60,058 nucleotides of DNA. Origin: Bacteroidota bacterium (GTDB taxonomy: Bacteria > Bacteroidota > Ignavibacteria > Ignavibacteriales > Melioribacteraceae). Shown here piece by piece: positions 53,069-60,058 of this stretch; position 1 is the first letter of the stretch; each line of letters starts with the position of its first letter. Both the position numbers and the translations under genes were made by a program. The notes under the pieces were generated by a model. The model was not told where the DNA came from. It was given only the letters and a program-made list of their open reading frames with translations, and did not search any database. The DNA is taken from NCBI GenBank assembly GCA_023447335.1, contig JAEXOD010000082.1, positions 1 through 60,058 of the forward strand. The letters run 5' to 3'.

Positions 53069-53702
53069 ACGACCTCCATTTTATGGTTTACCATAAAAAT
53101 TATTAATTCATTAATTAATAAGAAAACCCAGACCGCCAAACCTATATTGCAACCAAAAAAAGCCGTCTTTTTGTTTTCCTTTATATAAAATTAATAAATA
53201 AATCCCAAAAATCAAAACTAACTTTTAAAATATTGCTCTTTTTTAAATACTCAAAATACAGTAATTATTTATAATCTACTTCCTAAGATTTGTTATGCAA
53301 TCGAATTCTTATACCAAACGAATCGGATTAGCTTGGAATTATATGCAAATAATTATAAAAGGTTTAAATATTAATTTTAGAGTAAATACGCCTACCTGAT
53401 TTTTTAAGTTAGGGATAAGAATCGGAATAATTAAAAAGCGTACAACTTTTATAATTAACGTTATAATATTAAGATATTCTAAAATTAAAGACTTGGTTTA
53501 TAGTACTTTATTAAATAAATATTAAAACTCTTTATTCTTCTTTTATAAAATTAAGCTTGGATAAATTAGGCAGGTATCCAATAAAAGTTTTTGATTTGGG
53601 AAATGTTTACAAAGTTCATTTTTACAAAAAACAATTACGAGTGGGCGTATTGCTTCTTTCATTTACAAAATTACAACACGCCAACACCCTCCTAATAATT
53701 AC
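53069..53702. other. Intergenic region upstream of the T9SS genes
   Basis: A 634-base AT-rich stretch. The part next to the 913-residue gene holds its leader, including the hairpin at 53079-53098. The rest, up to the end of the DUF262-HNH gene at 53703, has no convincing coding sequence; a 63-codon plus-strand frame overlaps that gene and is judged a shadow. Base composition does not differ visibly from neighbours. Confidence 0.5.
53079..53098 (-). promoter_or_regulatory. Palindrome directly upstream of an SD
   Basis: TTTTATGG (53079-53086) and CCATAAAA (53091-53098) form an 8-bp stem with a 4-base loop (9-bp arms when read as a DNA palindrome), immediately before GGAGGT (SD) of the 913-residue gene on the minus strand. 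It may be an operator or an RNA hairpin that affects ribosome access. Confidence 0.45.
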
Positions 53703-54806
53703 CTATTTACCTGATTTAGTTCTATTACACTGTTTGCACAACATTTGACAATTTTCAGCTATTGTTTTTCCACCTTCATGCCATGGTTTTATATGATCTG
53801 CTTCCATTTCCGAAAATGGAAATTCTTCGTTGCAAGCCGGACAAACCCCATTTTGACGTTCATATGCTTCTCGCTTCATATTTGGAGAAAATGCTCTAAT
53901 AGAAAGATATCTCTCTTTTCGAGTTAATACATAAGGATAAATACCGGATTTTTTGGTTACATCTTCATCTTTCATTAATTCTTTTATTTCTTCTTCCAGC
54001 TTAGAAGTATCAAAAATTTTATCCTTAAATTCGTTATATAGCTCTCCCCAATTTACAACGGACATCTCTTTACGATAATTAGTGAAATTTTTTCTTACCC
54101 ATTCAATTACTTTTTGGAAATATATCCATAATTCATCAGCATTTTCATCGTGCTGATGTTGTGCCATATAAACTTCTATTTCTTTATTATTTATCCAAGA
54201 AATTGCCGTTTCTAAATATTCCTGTCTAATAGGTGAACCTGTTACCAATTGCCCACCGTCATTAGCAAGCAAATAAGCCACGCAATTGGTTTTACTAAAC
54301 TTCAGCTTTGCATCAGAAAGCCATGTACCGGTATAAACAACATTTCGAAGTTCTTGATCAGTCAATTTTTCACCGGCAATATTGATAATTTTAAACCAAT
54401 CAAGCTTTTCTTTATCATTTCCTTCACAATAATAAATCATAAGTTCGTAATTCATTATACTTTCTTGCTCTTCTTTAGTCAAATTATGAAACATTGCAAT
54501 TCGCCCGTTAAATTCAATTGAAAAATCACAATTAACAAATTGAGCAATACTAATAGTTCGTTGTTGTCCATCAAGTACTTCAAAATTACCGTCTTCTTTT
54601 TTAACCCAATACATCACATTTAAGGGGAAACCATTTTTAATAGTCTTAATTACTTCATCGCGCTGTTTACCGCTGTAAACAAATTCACGCTGATATTTAG
54701 GACGAATATCTAACCTGCTGCCAAAAGCTGATACGCCCTCTTCCGCACTATCTTTATAATCTTTTACTACTTCGGCAATTTTAATTTTGTGTAATTCTAT
54801 TTTCAT
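53703..54806 (-). CDS. DUF262 (GmrSD/ParB-like) plus HNH endonuclease
   Basis: A 367-residue protein with an N-terminal DUF262 domain whose DGQQRTISI motif (residues 79-83) is the ParB/Srx-like nucleotide-binding signature of GmrS-type proteins. A C-terminal HNH nuclease has zinc-binding cysteines in CPACNEEFPF and LCKQCN, and catalytic His in EADHIKPW. DUF262-HNH proteins include the modification-dependent GmrSD nucleases and SspE/BrxU-like defence enzymes. It starts one base after the EcoRI-family methylase gene stop, so the two form a pair. It is probably the restriction part (inference). Confidence 0.92.
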   Translation of the reverse strand: MKIELHKIKIAEVVKDYKDSAEEGVSAFGSRLDIRPKYQREFVYSGKQRDEVIKTIKNGFPLNVMYWVKKEDGNFEVLDGQQRTISIAQFVNCDFSIEFNGRIAMFHNLTKEEQESIMNYELMIYYCEGNDKEKLDWFKIINIAGEKLTDQELRNVVYTGTWLSDAKLKFSKTNCVAYLLANDGGQLVTGSPIRQEYLETAISWINNKEIEVYMAQHQHDENADELWIYFQKVIEWVRKNFTNYRKEMSVVNWGELYNEFKDKIFDTSKLEEEIKELMKDEDVTKKSGIYPYVLTRKERYLSIRAFSPNMKREAYERQNGVCPACNEEFPFSEMEADHIKPWHEGGKTIAENCQMLCKQCNRTKSGK

Positions 54807-54807
54807 A

Positions 54808-55860
54808 TTATTTTTGTGGTTTTTTATTTTTAATTAAGATACGTCGAAATAACATTTTTCCATTAATTGTAAAATCTTTGTCACCATTCTTACCAGTATA
54901 TCTATCTAATCCTATTATTTCGAACTGATCCGGATTGTGATGGTCGAGAAAAGTTATAGGGACTCCCATAATACCACAATAATCCATGGGGATATCAATA
55001 AACCTATTAACATTAATTCCTTCATAATTATCGTATTTTAGATACTCATTAGGATTATATTTTTTATATAATTCAAGATCTTTATGCCGCCTAGCAACAT
55101 ACAAATTAGTATACCAATTAACACTTCCCATGCTAAAATATTGTACGCCATTAACTATTTTCTTTCTAGATTCAGTAGGTATATCATAATCCATTGGGAC
55201 TTGAAACCACTTTGTTCCACCATTATCATAACCTAACCACACTTTATTTTCTTTAATCAGAGGAAAAAATTCTTTATATATTACTGCTCCTTGCTGTCCC
55301 AATATCAAAAACTTCTTATCAAATTTAATTAATTGAGCAACATATTCTCGGAACAATGAAAAAGGGGGATTGGTTACAACAATATCCGCTTGTTTTAACA
55401 AATCTATGCTTTCTTTACTCCTAAAATCACCATCTCCTTTCAATGGTACCCATTCATTATTTTTGTTAGCTATTAATTGTTCTGCTATATCACGAATATC
55501 AAAAGCCCCGTCACTATTAAAATCACTAACTTCGTTGATAATAAACTTAATAGCGACTCTATTTGTGTCGTCATTAGTTGTATCTTCGTCAAACAACCCT
55601 AATTGTGTATAGGCAATAGGAGACGGTTTGTAACTTGTGGCTATAAGTTTTTTTAACCCCAATGCCTTAAAATTACCCGCGAAATACTTAAAAAAATTAC
55701 TTTCAAAAGGATCGTCGCAATTGCAATATATAATTTTTCCTTTGAATTGTTCTTTATAATGCTTAAGCTCTTTTTCAATATCAATAAGTTGAGTATAAAA
55801 CTCATCTTTTTTTGCTTTATTAGCTTTATGTAAGTTTTTGTTTAATGATTTAGCAGTCAT
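54808..55860 (-). CDS. EcoRI-family adenine-specific DNA methyltransferase
   Basis: A 350-residue methylase of the M.EcoRI family. NPPF (164-167) in ADIVVTNPPFSLFREYV is the catalytic motif IV. GKIIYCNCDDPFESNFFKYF lies near the N-terminus, and GLYVARRHKDL-like TNLYVARRHKDLELYKKYNP and PITFLDHHNPDQFEI are family stretches. It methylates the exocyclic amino group of adenine in a sequence not deducible here. It lacks a target-recognition subunit and is coupled to the DUF262-HNH nuclease gene downstream. It is the first gene of the pair; a decayed ORF lies just upstream of its start. Confidence 0.93.
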   Translation of the reverse strand: MTAKSLNKNLHKANKAKKDEFYTQLIDIEKELKHYKEQFKGKIIYCNCDDPFESNFFKYFAGNFKALGLKKLIATSYKPSPIAYTQLGLFDEDTTNDDTNRVAIKFIINEVSDFNSDGAFDIRDIAEQLIANKNNEWVPLKGDGDFRSKESIDLLKQADIVVTNPPFSLFREYVAQLIKFDKKFLILGQQGAVIYKEFFPLIKENKVWLGYDNGGTKWFQVPMDYDIPTESRKKIVNGVQYFSMGSVNWYTNLYVARRHKDLELYKKYNPNEYLKYDNYEGINVNRFIDIPMDYCGIMGVPITFLDHHNPDQFEIIGLDRYTGKNGDKDFTINGKMLFRRILIKNKKPQK

Positions 55861-56338
55861 TTTTATTTAATTAAATCCTAAATTTTGACGTAAAGTATTC
55901 TTTTAATTCTCTGCAATATTGCAAGGTTCATTTTTGTATTTAGACATAAAGTATCTGTTGGAAAATATTCAAGCCAATATTGTAAACCCGCTTTTAATAG
56001 TACGTTTTAGCTCTATTAAACTTCTGATGTCCTTGCTTATTCTTTGCATAATTTATCTTTATAAAATATGATGAATAAATATATAAAAATTAATCCTTAA
56101 AAACAAGAAGGAGGAGAAAGTCGGTTATTATAGTTTTATAAATACATTATCAAATACATATTGCAAAAAAAGTATTCAATGTTATATCAAAATAGTAAAA
56201 ATTATTTAATTCAAATATTACCATATTGAAAATTTGTTTTCTTAGTTCTGGCAATTATTCCATAATATATCTATTTTAAAGATTTTATAGTAATTTCATG
56301 CAATAAAACTTTTGTTATAAACTAAACTCAAAAAAAAA
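55861..56338. other. Intergenic region upstream of the methylase, with possible decayed ORF
   Basis: A 478-base AT-rich stretch. In its first 190 bases a decayed reading frame can be traced on the minus strand (see next entry). The remainder (56050-56329) holds no gene, repeat or RNA that I recognise; it must include the promoter of the methylase-nuclease pair. Confidence 0.45.
55871..56049 (-). pseudogene. Possible frameshifted small gene upstream of the methylase
   Basis: ATG at 56049 starts MQRISKDIRSLIELKRTIKSG; a shift of frame gives LQYWLEYFPTDTLCLNTK, and another shift gives QYCRELKEYFTSKFRI and a stop at 55871. Each piece looks more protein-like than random AT-rich DNA, as if one gene of about 58 residues had two indels. 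Not recognised; could be chance. Confidence 0.2.
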
Positions 56339-56360
56339 GCCCACTCCAAATGGAGCAGGC
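56330..56360 (-). terminator. Rho-independent terminator of the pheT-zapA-rny cluster
   Basis: On the minus strand GCC-TG-CTCCA pairs with TGGAG-TG-GGC (56360-56339), with a TT loop and a TTTTTTTTT tail (56338-56330), 25 bases after the rny stop. Confidence 0.85.
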
Positions 56361-56384
56361 TTTTGTAATAATATATTTCAACTT

Positions 56385-57947
56385 CTATTTAGCGTAACTA
56401 ATTTTTCTAACTTCTCTAATAACCGTTACTTTAATTTGTCCCGGATATTCCATTTCTTCTTGAATCTTTTGAGCAATGTCATAAGCTAATTGATCGGCAA
56501 TTGCATCATCAATTTTATCCGGCTCAACAACAACTCTAATTTCTCTACCTGCTTGAATTGCATAAGTTTTAGCAACACCTTCAAATGATTTTGCAAGAGT
56601 TTCAAGATTTTCTAAACGCTTAACATAACTTTCAAGCGGTTCACGTCTCGCTCCCGGTCTTGCGCCGCTAATTGCATCGGCAGCTTGAACTAGTGCAGAT
56701 ATTGGATGTTCCATCTCAATATCTTCATGGTGAGAACCGACAGCATTTATAACTATCGGATGTTCTTTATATTTTTTACATAGCTCATAACCTAATAAAG
56801 CGTGAGGTCCTTCAACTGCTTTATCTAAAGTTTTACCGATATCATGTAATAAACCTGCTTTTTTAGCAATAACAGGATCCAAACCTACTTCACTAGCTAA
56901 AACGCCGGTTAAGTAAGCTACTTCAATACTATGTTGTAATAAGTTTTGACCGTAACTGCTACGATACTTCATCTTACCAACGTATTTAACTAATTCGGGA
57001 TGCATACCATGTAATCCGAGTTGAATTAAAGTATTTTCCCCTTCTCTTTGAATTTCTTCTTCTAATTCACTCTGTACTTTTTGAACAACTTCTTCAATAC
57101 GTGCAGGATGTATTCTTCCATCTCCGATTAATCTTTCTAAAGAGATACGAGCAATTTCTCTTCTAAATTGATCAAATGCGGAAAGAATAACAGCTTCGGG
57201 AGTATCATCAACAATAACATCAACACCAGTAGCAGCTTCAAAAGCACGAATATTTCGCCCTTCTCTACCAATAATTCTACCTTTCATTTCGTCATTCTGA
57301 ATTTGAACAACAGAAACGGTAGATTCAACAGAATGATCAACAGCAGTACGTTGAATAGCTTGAACAACTATTTTCTGAGCCTCTTTTTTAGCTTCTAATT
57401 TATAGTTGTCTCTAATATCTTTTAATTGTTGAGCAGATTCAGCTTTAGCTTTGTTAATCATACTATCAATTAACATTTTTTTAGCATCTTCTGCAGTTAA
57501 AGAAGCAATTTTTTCAAGCTTTTCGGTCTGTTCTTTAATTTTTTGATCGAGCAAAATATGTTTTTGCTCAAGATCTTCACGCTTTTTTAACAAATCCGAT
57601 TCATGCTTCTGATTTTCTTTTTCTTTTTGAGCTGCTTGCTCAAATTTCTTATCTGCTGCTTCTTCTTTCTTTTCTACTTGTCTTTCTAAATTTGAAAGCT
57701 TTTGCTTTCTTTGATTAATATCGTTATCAAATTCTTGTTTCTTCTTTAACCATTCATCTTTTACTTCAAGAAGTTTTTCTTTTTTAATATTTTTAGCTTC
57801 TTTTTCGGCATCATCAATTATCTGTTTAGCACGTATGTCAGCAGACTTAATATTATTAGGACCTATTTTAGAACCCAGAATCCAACCGATAGCCAAAAAA
57901 GCAACCGCAACTACCAATATTATTACAATAATCAGTACTATATCCAT
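56385..57947 (-). CDS. rny: Ribonuclease Y
   Basis: A 520-residue membrane-bound endoribonuclease. An N-terminal helix (MDIVLIIVIILVVAVAFLAIGWI) is followed by a long coiled coil (about 30-205). The KH domain (GRIIGREGRNIRAFEAATGVDVIVDDTPEA) precedes the HD domain (HSIEVAYLTGVLASE, LLHDIGK). It starts mRNA decay at the membrane. I placed the start at 57947, where GGAGGAAT lies 4 bases before the ATG. The longer reading from 58097 adds 50 residues that are translated 6S-like RNA and unlike the family. The terminator behind it closes the transcript. Confidence 0.96.
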   Translation of the reverse strand: MDIVLIIVIILVVAVAFLAIGWILGSKIGPNNIKSADIRAKQIIDDAEKEAKNIKKEKLLEVKDEWLKKKQEFDNDINQRKQKLSNLERQVEKKEEAADKKFEQAAQKEKENQKHESDLLKKREDLEQKHILLDQKIKEQTEKLEKIASLTAEDAKKMLIDSMINKAKAESAQQLKDIRDNYKLEAKKEAQKIVVQAIQRTAVDHSVESTVSVVQIQNDEMKGRIIGREGRNIRAFEAATGVDVIVDDTPEAVILSAFDQFRREIARISLERLIGDGRIHPARIEEVVQKVQSELEEEIQREGENTLIQLGLHGMHPELVKYVGKMKYRSSYGQNLLQHSIEVAYLTGVLASEVGLDPVIAKKAGLLHDIGKTLDKAVEGPHALLGYELCKKYKEHPIVINAVGSHHEDIEMEHPISALVQAADAISGARPGARREPLESYVKRLENLETLAKSFEGVAKTYAIQAGREIRVVVEPDKIDDAIADQLAYDIAQKIQEEMEYPGQIKVTVIREVRKISYAK

Positions 57948-57973
57948 TTTATTCCTCCATAAAACATTTAAAT

Positions 57974-58162
57974 GCCGTACCAACCAAAAATACAAACTAG
58001 AAGAACCCGAGCCACACAGTGTGGGAATTTGCCCGATGCTTTTCACTTCCAAGTTGCCGTTAGGCAAACCCAAATGGGAGCTGGCCTGTAAACGCACCGC
58101 AAGTCAAAAACCCTTATGGTTTTATATTAACAGTTCCTTATTAAGTATTTTGGAGGTACGGC
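57974..58162 (-). ncRNA. ssrS: 6S-like RNA between zapA and rny
   Basis: A 189-base gap with a strong terminal stem: GCCGTACC plus CCAAAATAC on one side (58162-58145) pairs with GTATTTTTGG plus GGTACGGC on the other (57993-57974), with one small bulge. The inner part (GGGTTTGCC...GGGCAAATTCCC and others) can fold into more helices. Size, a long rod-like closing stem and place between zapA and rny, where 6S RNA is found in many Bacteroidota, all agree. 6S RNA binds RNA polymerase and holds it in stationary phase. Identity is inferred; the central bubble was not modelled. Confidence 0.65.
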
Positions 58163-58172
58163 TAAATCTTTT

Positions 58173-58472
58173 TTACGACGTTTCGGGAAGATTATTGGAC
58201 TCTGTAAGAAGCAGCTTAATTTTCTTTATCCTATCGATAGCCTGTACCTTGAACTCTCTATATTCATTTTTTTCAACGAACATGTCATATGCAATATTTA
58301 GAGCAGAAATAACTGCAATTGTTTCTCTAGGTTGATCAGACAAATCTTTTAGTGTATCTTCAAATATATTATTTACATACTTAGTTAATTCTAGCGCTAT
58401 TTCTTCATTTTCTACTAAAAGAGCGTATTCTTTTCCAAATATATTAACTTTAAGCTTCTTCTTATTAGTCAT
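58173..58472 (-). CDS. zapA: Cell division protein ZapA
   Basis: A 99-residue protein of the ZapA family, which bundles FtsZ filaments at mid-cell. The N-terminal part KVNIFGKEYALLVENEE and the helix IFEDTLKDLSDQPRETIAVISALNIAYDMF match the family. I chose the ATG at 58472, with AGGA at SD distance. The longer reading from 58496 adds eight residues unlike ZapA. Position between the coiled-coil gene and the 6S-like RNA matches the known conserved pheT-zapA-rny order. Confidence 0.9.
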   Translation of the reverse strand: MTNKKKLKVNIFGKEYALLVENEEIALELTKYVNNIFEDTLKDLSDQPRETIAVISALNIAYDMFVEKNEYREFKVQAIDRIKKIKLLLTESNNLPETS

Positions 58473-58501
58473 TTTTCCTGAACCGCGTACATCCAATTTG
58501 T

Positions 58502-58816
58502 TTAAGAACTTAAGTGGTTATCCACTTTTTGTATCAAATCATCAATTCGTTTTCGCAATTTCGTTTTTTCCTCAAGCCCGCTAAATAAATCTTCCATATA
58601 TTGACCGCTTACGTAATCTCCGGTTTTTAACTTTTCTTCAAGTTCTTCTACTCTATTTTTTAACAACATATTCTCTTTTTCAAGTTCATTAATACGCAAC
58701 TTATTTTCTTCCTTATAACTCTAAAACTCTTCGTATTTTCTTTTGAAAAAGTAAATCTGTTTTTCTAAAGCTGTCAACTCGTCAAAAAAAGATTCGTATT
58801 TAGTCGCTTCAGGCAA
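58502..58816 (-). pseudogene. Coiled-coil (ZapB-like) gene interrupted by an in-frame TAG
   Basis: From TTG at 58816, directly after the pheT stop and with AGAGGA at SD distance, one frame runs 31 residues (MPEATKYESFFDELTAL, then EKQIYFFKRKYEEF) to TAG at 58721-58723. The same frame goes on without further stop for 72 residues, with heptads in NELEKENMLLKNRVEELEEK and an end at NHLSS. Total without the TAG would be 104 residues. Coiled-coil character on both sides shows that this was one gene. Either it is inactivated, or the TAG is read through, or a sequencing error changed CAG. Downstream part could start at TTG 58699. Confidence 0.7.
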
Positions 58817-58817
58817 A

Positions 58818-60058
58818 TTATTTTCCTCTTAACTCAGCATTCAATTCTTTTTTAACAAACTCAATTGTTTTCCAAAAATCTTTTTCTACTTCTTCTTCGG
58901 TTAAGGTTCTTTCTTCATTGTAATACTCTAATTGAAAAGCTAAACTACGTTTATTCTCTCCTAAAGTATCACTCTCAAATATATCAAACAACTTAACATC
59001 TCTTAAAAGTTTCGTACTACCTTTAAATATTGATTCTATAACTGCAATATATTCAATATTTTTATCTAGTACAAATGCAAAATCTCTAAATACCGGCGGA
59101 AACTTATTCAATTCTTTGAAATTTCTACCTTTTTTATTAATATTTTTGATAAAATCCAAATTAATTTCAAAACTATAAACATCTTGGTCTATTTCAAAAA
59201 GATTAAGTATTTCTTTTTTAATCTTTCCGCCTATCCCTAAAACCTTACTATTTACCTCAATTTTAAATCCGTATTCCCAATTTAATTCGTTAGTAAAATA
59301 ATACAAATCATTTTTGTAAATATCAAGTGATATTTTAGAAAATATTTGTTTTACATAACCTTTTAAGTCATAAATATCATAATTTTTATCTTTTGAGTAC
59401 CAAACTGAGTCTAAACTTTTGCCTGTTACTAAAATATTGATTTTGTCATACTCCGTAAAATCGCTAAACTCTTTTAGTTCGCCGTCATGTAACCTTTCAA
59501 AAACATGCCCTATTTCAAATAATTTCAAGTTTTTTTGACGAACCTTAAGATTATTAGAAACCGTCATTAATCCACCGGGCAATAAAGTCGGACGAAGATG
59601 TGACATTTCCGCACTTAACGGATTGAACATTTTGATAGGTTTTCCAAATTTATTTGCTGTTGTTTCGTTCAACAAACTATTTGTAACAATTTCAAAAAAA
59701 CCCGCTCCGCACATTAACGTACGTAAATCGTCATTAAATGCAGATTGATCGATTTTTTCATCTAAAATAACACTTATTTTTTCTATAGTAGGAATATTAT
59801 CGTAACCAAATATTCTCCCTACTTCTTCTATTAAATCGATTTCACGCTCAACATCAGGTCTGAAAGTTGGAATTTCAACATCGATTCTTTCTTCTTCTTT
59901 CTTGATTATTATGAAACCTAATTTAGTTAAAATTAAATCGGCTTGTTCTTTTTCTATCTTAAAACCAAGTACTTTATTTAATCTATCATATCTTAAAAAT
60001 GTAGTTTTGGATTCAATTTTATTTGGATAAACATCAATAACACCATCCAAAACTGTTC
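58818..60058 (-). CDS. pheT: Phenylalanine--tRNA ligase beta subunit, 5' partial
   Basis: The frame stays open to the right window edge, so only the C-terminal part (over 410 residues) is present. A B5 domain (YDRLNKVLGFKIEKEQADLILTKLGF) is followed by the beta-core with EIDLIEEVGRIFGYDNIPTI, then FNPLSAEMSHLRPTLLPGGL. A C-terminal FDX-ACB anticodon-binding domain begins at FKELNKFPPVFRDFAFVLDK. With PheS it charges tRNA(Phe). It ends at 58818, two bases before the TTG of the interrupted coiled-coil gene; zapA and rny follow. Confidence 0.97.
   Translation of the reverse strand, partial: TVLDGVIDVYPNKIESKTTFLRYDRLNKVLGFKIEKEQADLILTKLGFIIIKKEEERIDVEIPTFRPDVEREIDLIEEVGRIFGYDNIPTIEKISVILDEKIDQSAFNDDLRTLMCGAGFFEIVTNSLLNETTANKFGKPIKMFNPLSAEMSHLRPTLLPGGLMTVSNNLKVRQKNLKLFEIGHVFERLHDGELKEFSDFTEYDKINILVTGKSLDSVWYSKDKNYDIYDLKGYVKQIFSKISLDIYKNDLYYFTNELNWEYGFKIEVNSKVLGIGGKIKKEILNLFEIDQDVYSFEINLDFIKNINKKGRNFKELNKFPPVFRDFAFVLDKNIEYIAVIESIFKGSTKLLRDVKLFDIFESDTLGENKRSLAFQLEYYNEERTLTEEEVEKDFWKTIEFVKKELNAELRGK

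Noticed and set aside
53557..53748. 63-codon plus-strand frame at the DUF262-HNH gene end
   Set aside because: It overlaps a firmly identified gene, has no SD and a random-looking sequence.
57948..58097. N-terminal 50-residue extension of RNase Y
   Set aside because: It is translated from the 6S-like RNA region, is unlike the RNase Y family, and a perfect SD precedes the ATG at 57947.
57835..58335. 166-codon plus-strand frame
   Set aside because: It lies over rny, the 6S-like RNA and zapA on the opposite strand, and its sequence has no protein character; a shadow frame.
58721..58723. Recoding of TAG as a sense codon throughout this genome
   Set aside because: TAG ends the ABC ATPase gene at 3322-3324 at the right place with a new SD and start directly after it, so TAG is a normal stop.
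1..60058. tRNA or rRNA genes
   Set aside because: I examined the intergenic gaps by eye and saw no cloverleaf with a GGTTCRA-type arm and no rRNA-like sequence; a covariance search could still find one.

Overview
This window is a very AT-rich bacterial chromosome segment from the Bacteroidota/Chlorobiota assemblage, most likely an Ignavibacteria-like lineage. This is inferred from three things. Secreted proteins end in type IX secretion (T9SS) C-terminal sorting domains of the NYPNPFN type. Hybrid histidine kinases are abundant. Clear GGAG-type Shine-Dalgarno sequences precede many starts, which is unusual for Flavobacteria or Bacteroidia. Species-level identity cannot be read from the window.

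Layout. 1-5.7 kb: the 3' part of a hybrid sensor kinase, then a MacAB-like efflux operon (adaptor, ATPase, two permeases) closed by a strong terminator. 5.8-9.4 kb (minus): epimerase, L-asparaginase, a membrane HEGGH protein and a secreted metallophosphoesterase, tightly packed. 9.4-9.9 kb: a putative replication origin with DnaA boxes and parS-like half-sites, followed by dnaA. Gene direction switches here from minus to plus. 11.4-20.5 kb: a secreted hydrolase-like protein, a pirin/DoxX/MarR operon, an AlkD-like protein plus the nadB-nadC-nadA de novo NAD operon, then radA and an mlaF-like ATPase. 20.6-22.1 kb: a DUF134 regulator with a NifX-like protein behind a perfect palindrome, and a DUF1579 protein. 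22.1-27.5 kb: a giant C25 (gingipain/PorU-type) cysteine peptidase with a T9SS domain. 27.5-35.2 kb: a surface-glycan cluster (WecG/TagA, GT39-like, GT2, two GT9, GT4, flippase). 35.2-36.3 kb: debris and a small secreted protein of unknown function. 36.4-38.6 kb: a SpoIIE-type phosphatase, a methyltransferase, and a duplicated copy of the phosphatase 3' end. 38.6-47.8 kb (minus): a KamA-like radical SAM protein, a 55-residue protein, YbaK, a Prc/Tsp lipoprotein protease and two kinases in a 4-bp overlapping pair. 47.8-53.1 kb: an array of palindromic hairpins, then two T9SS-secreted proteins. 53.7-55.9 kb: a compact restriction-modification-like pair, an EcoRI-family adenine methyltransferase plus a DUF262-HNH nuclease. 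56.3-60.06 kb (minus): pheT (partial), a coiled-coil gene broken by an in-frame TAG, zapA, a 6S-like RNA and rny.

Most notable signals. (1) A 163-bp near-perfect duplication of the SpoIIE gene 3' end flanks a methyltransferase gene; its only three differences are all synonymous third-position changes. (2) An in-frame amber codon interrupts an otherwise continuous coiled-coil gene between pheT and zapA. (3) The DUF262-HNH/EcoRI-type methylase pair. (4) Unusual parS-like half-sites sit next to paired DnaA boxes in the putative origin. (5) A 6S-like RNA lies in the zapA-rny gap. (6) A hairpin array lies at 48.1-48.45 kb. No rRNA, tRNA, CRISPR array or intact insertion sequence was recognised.
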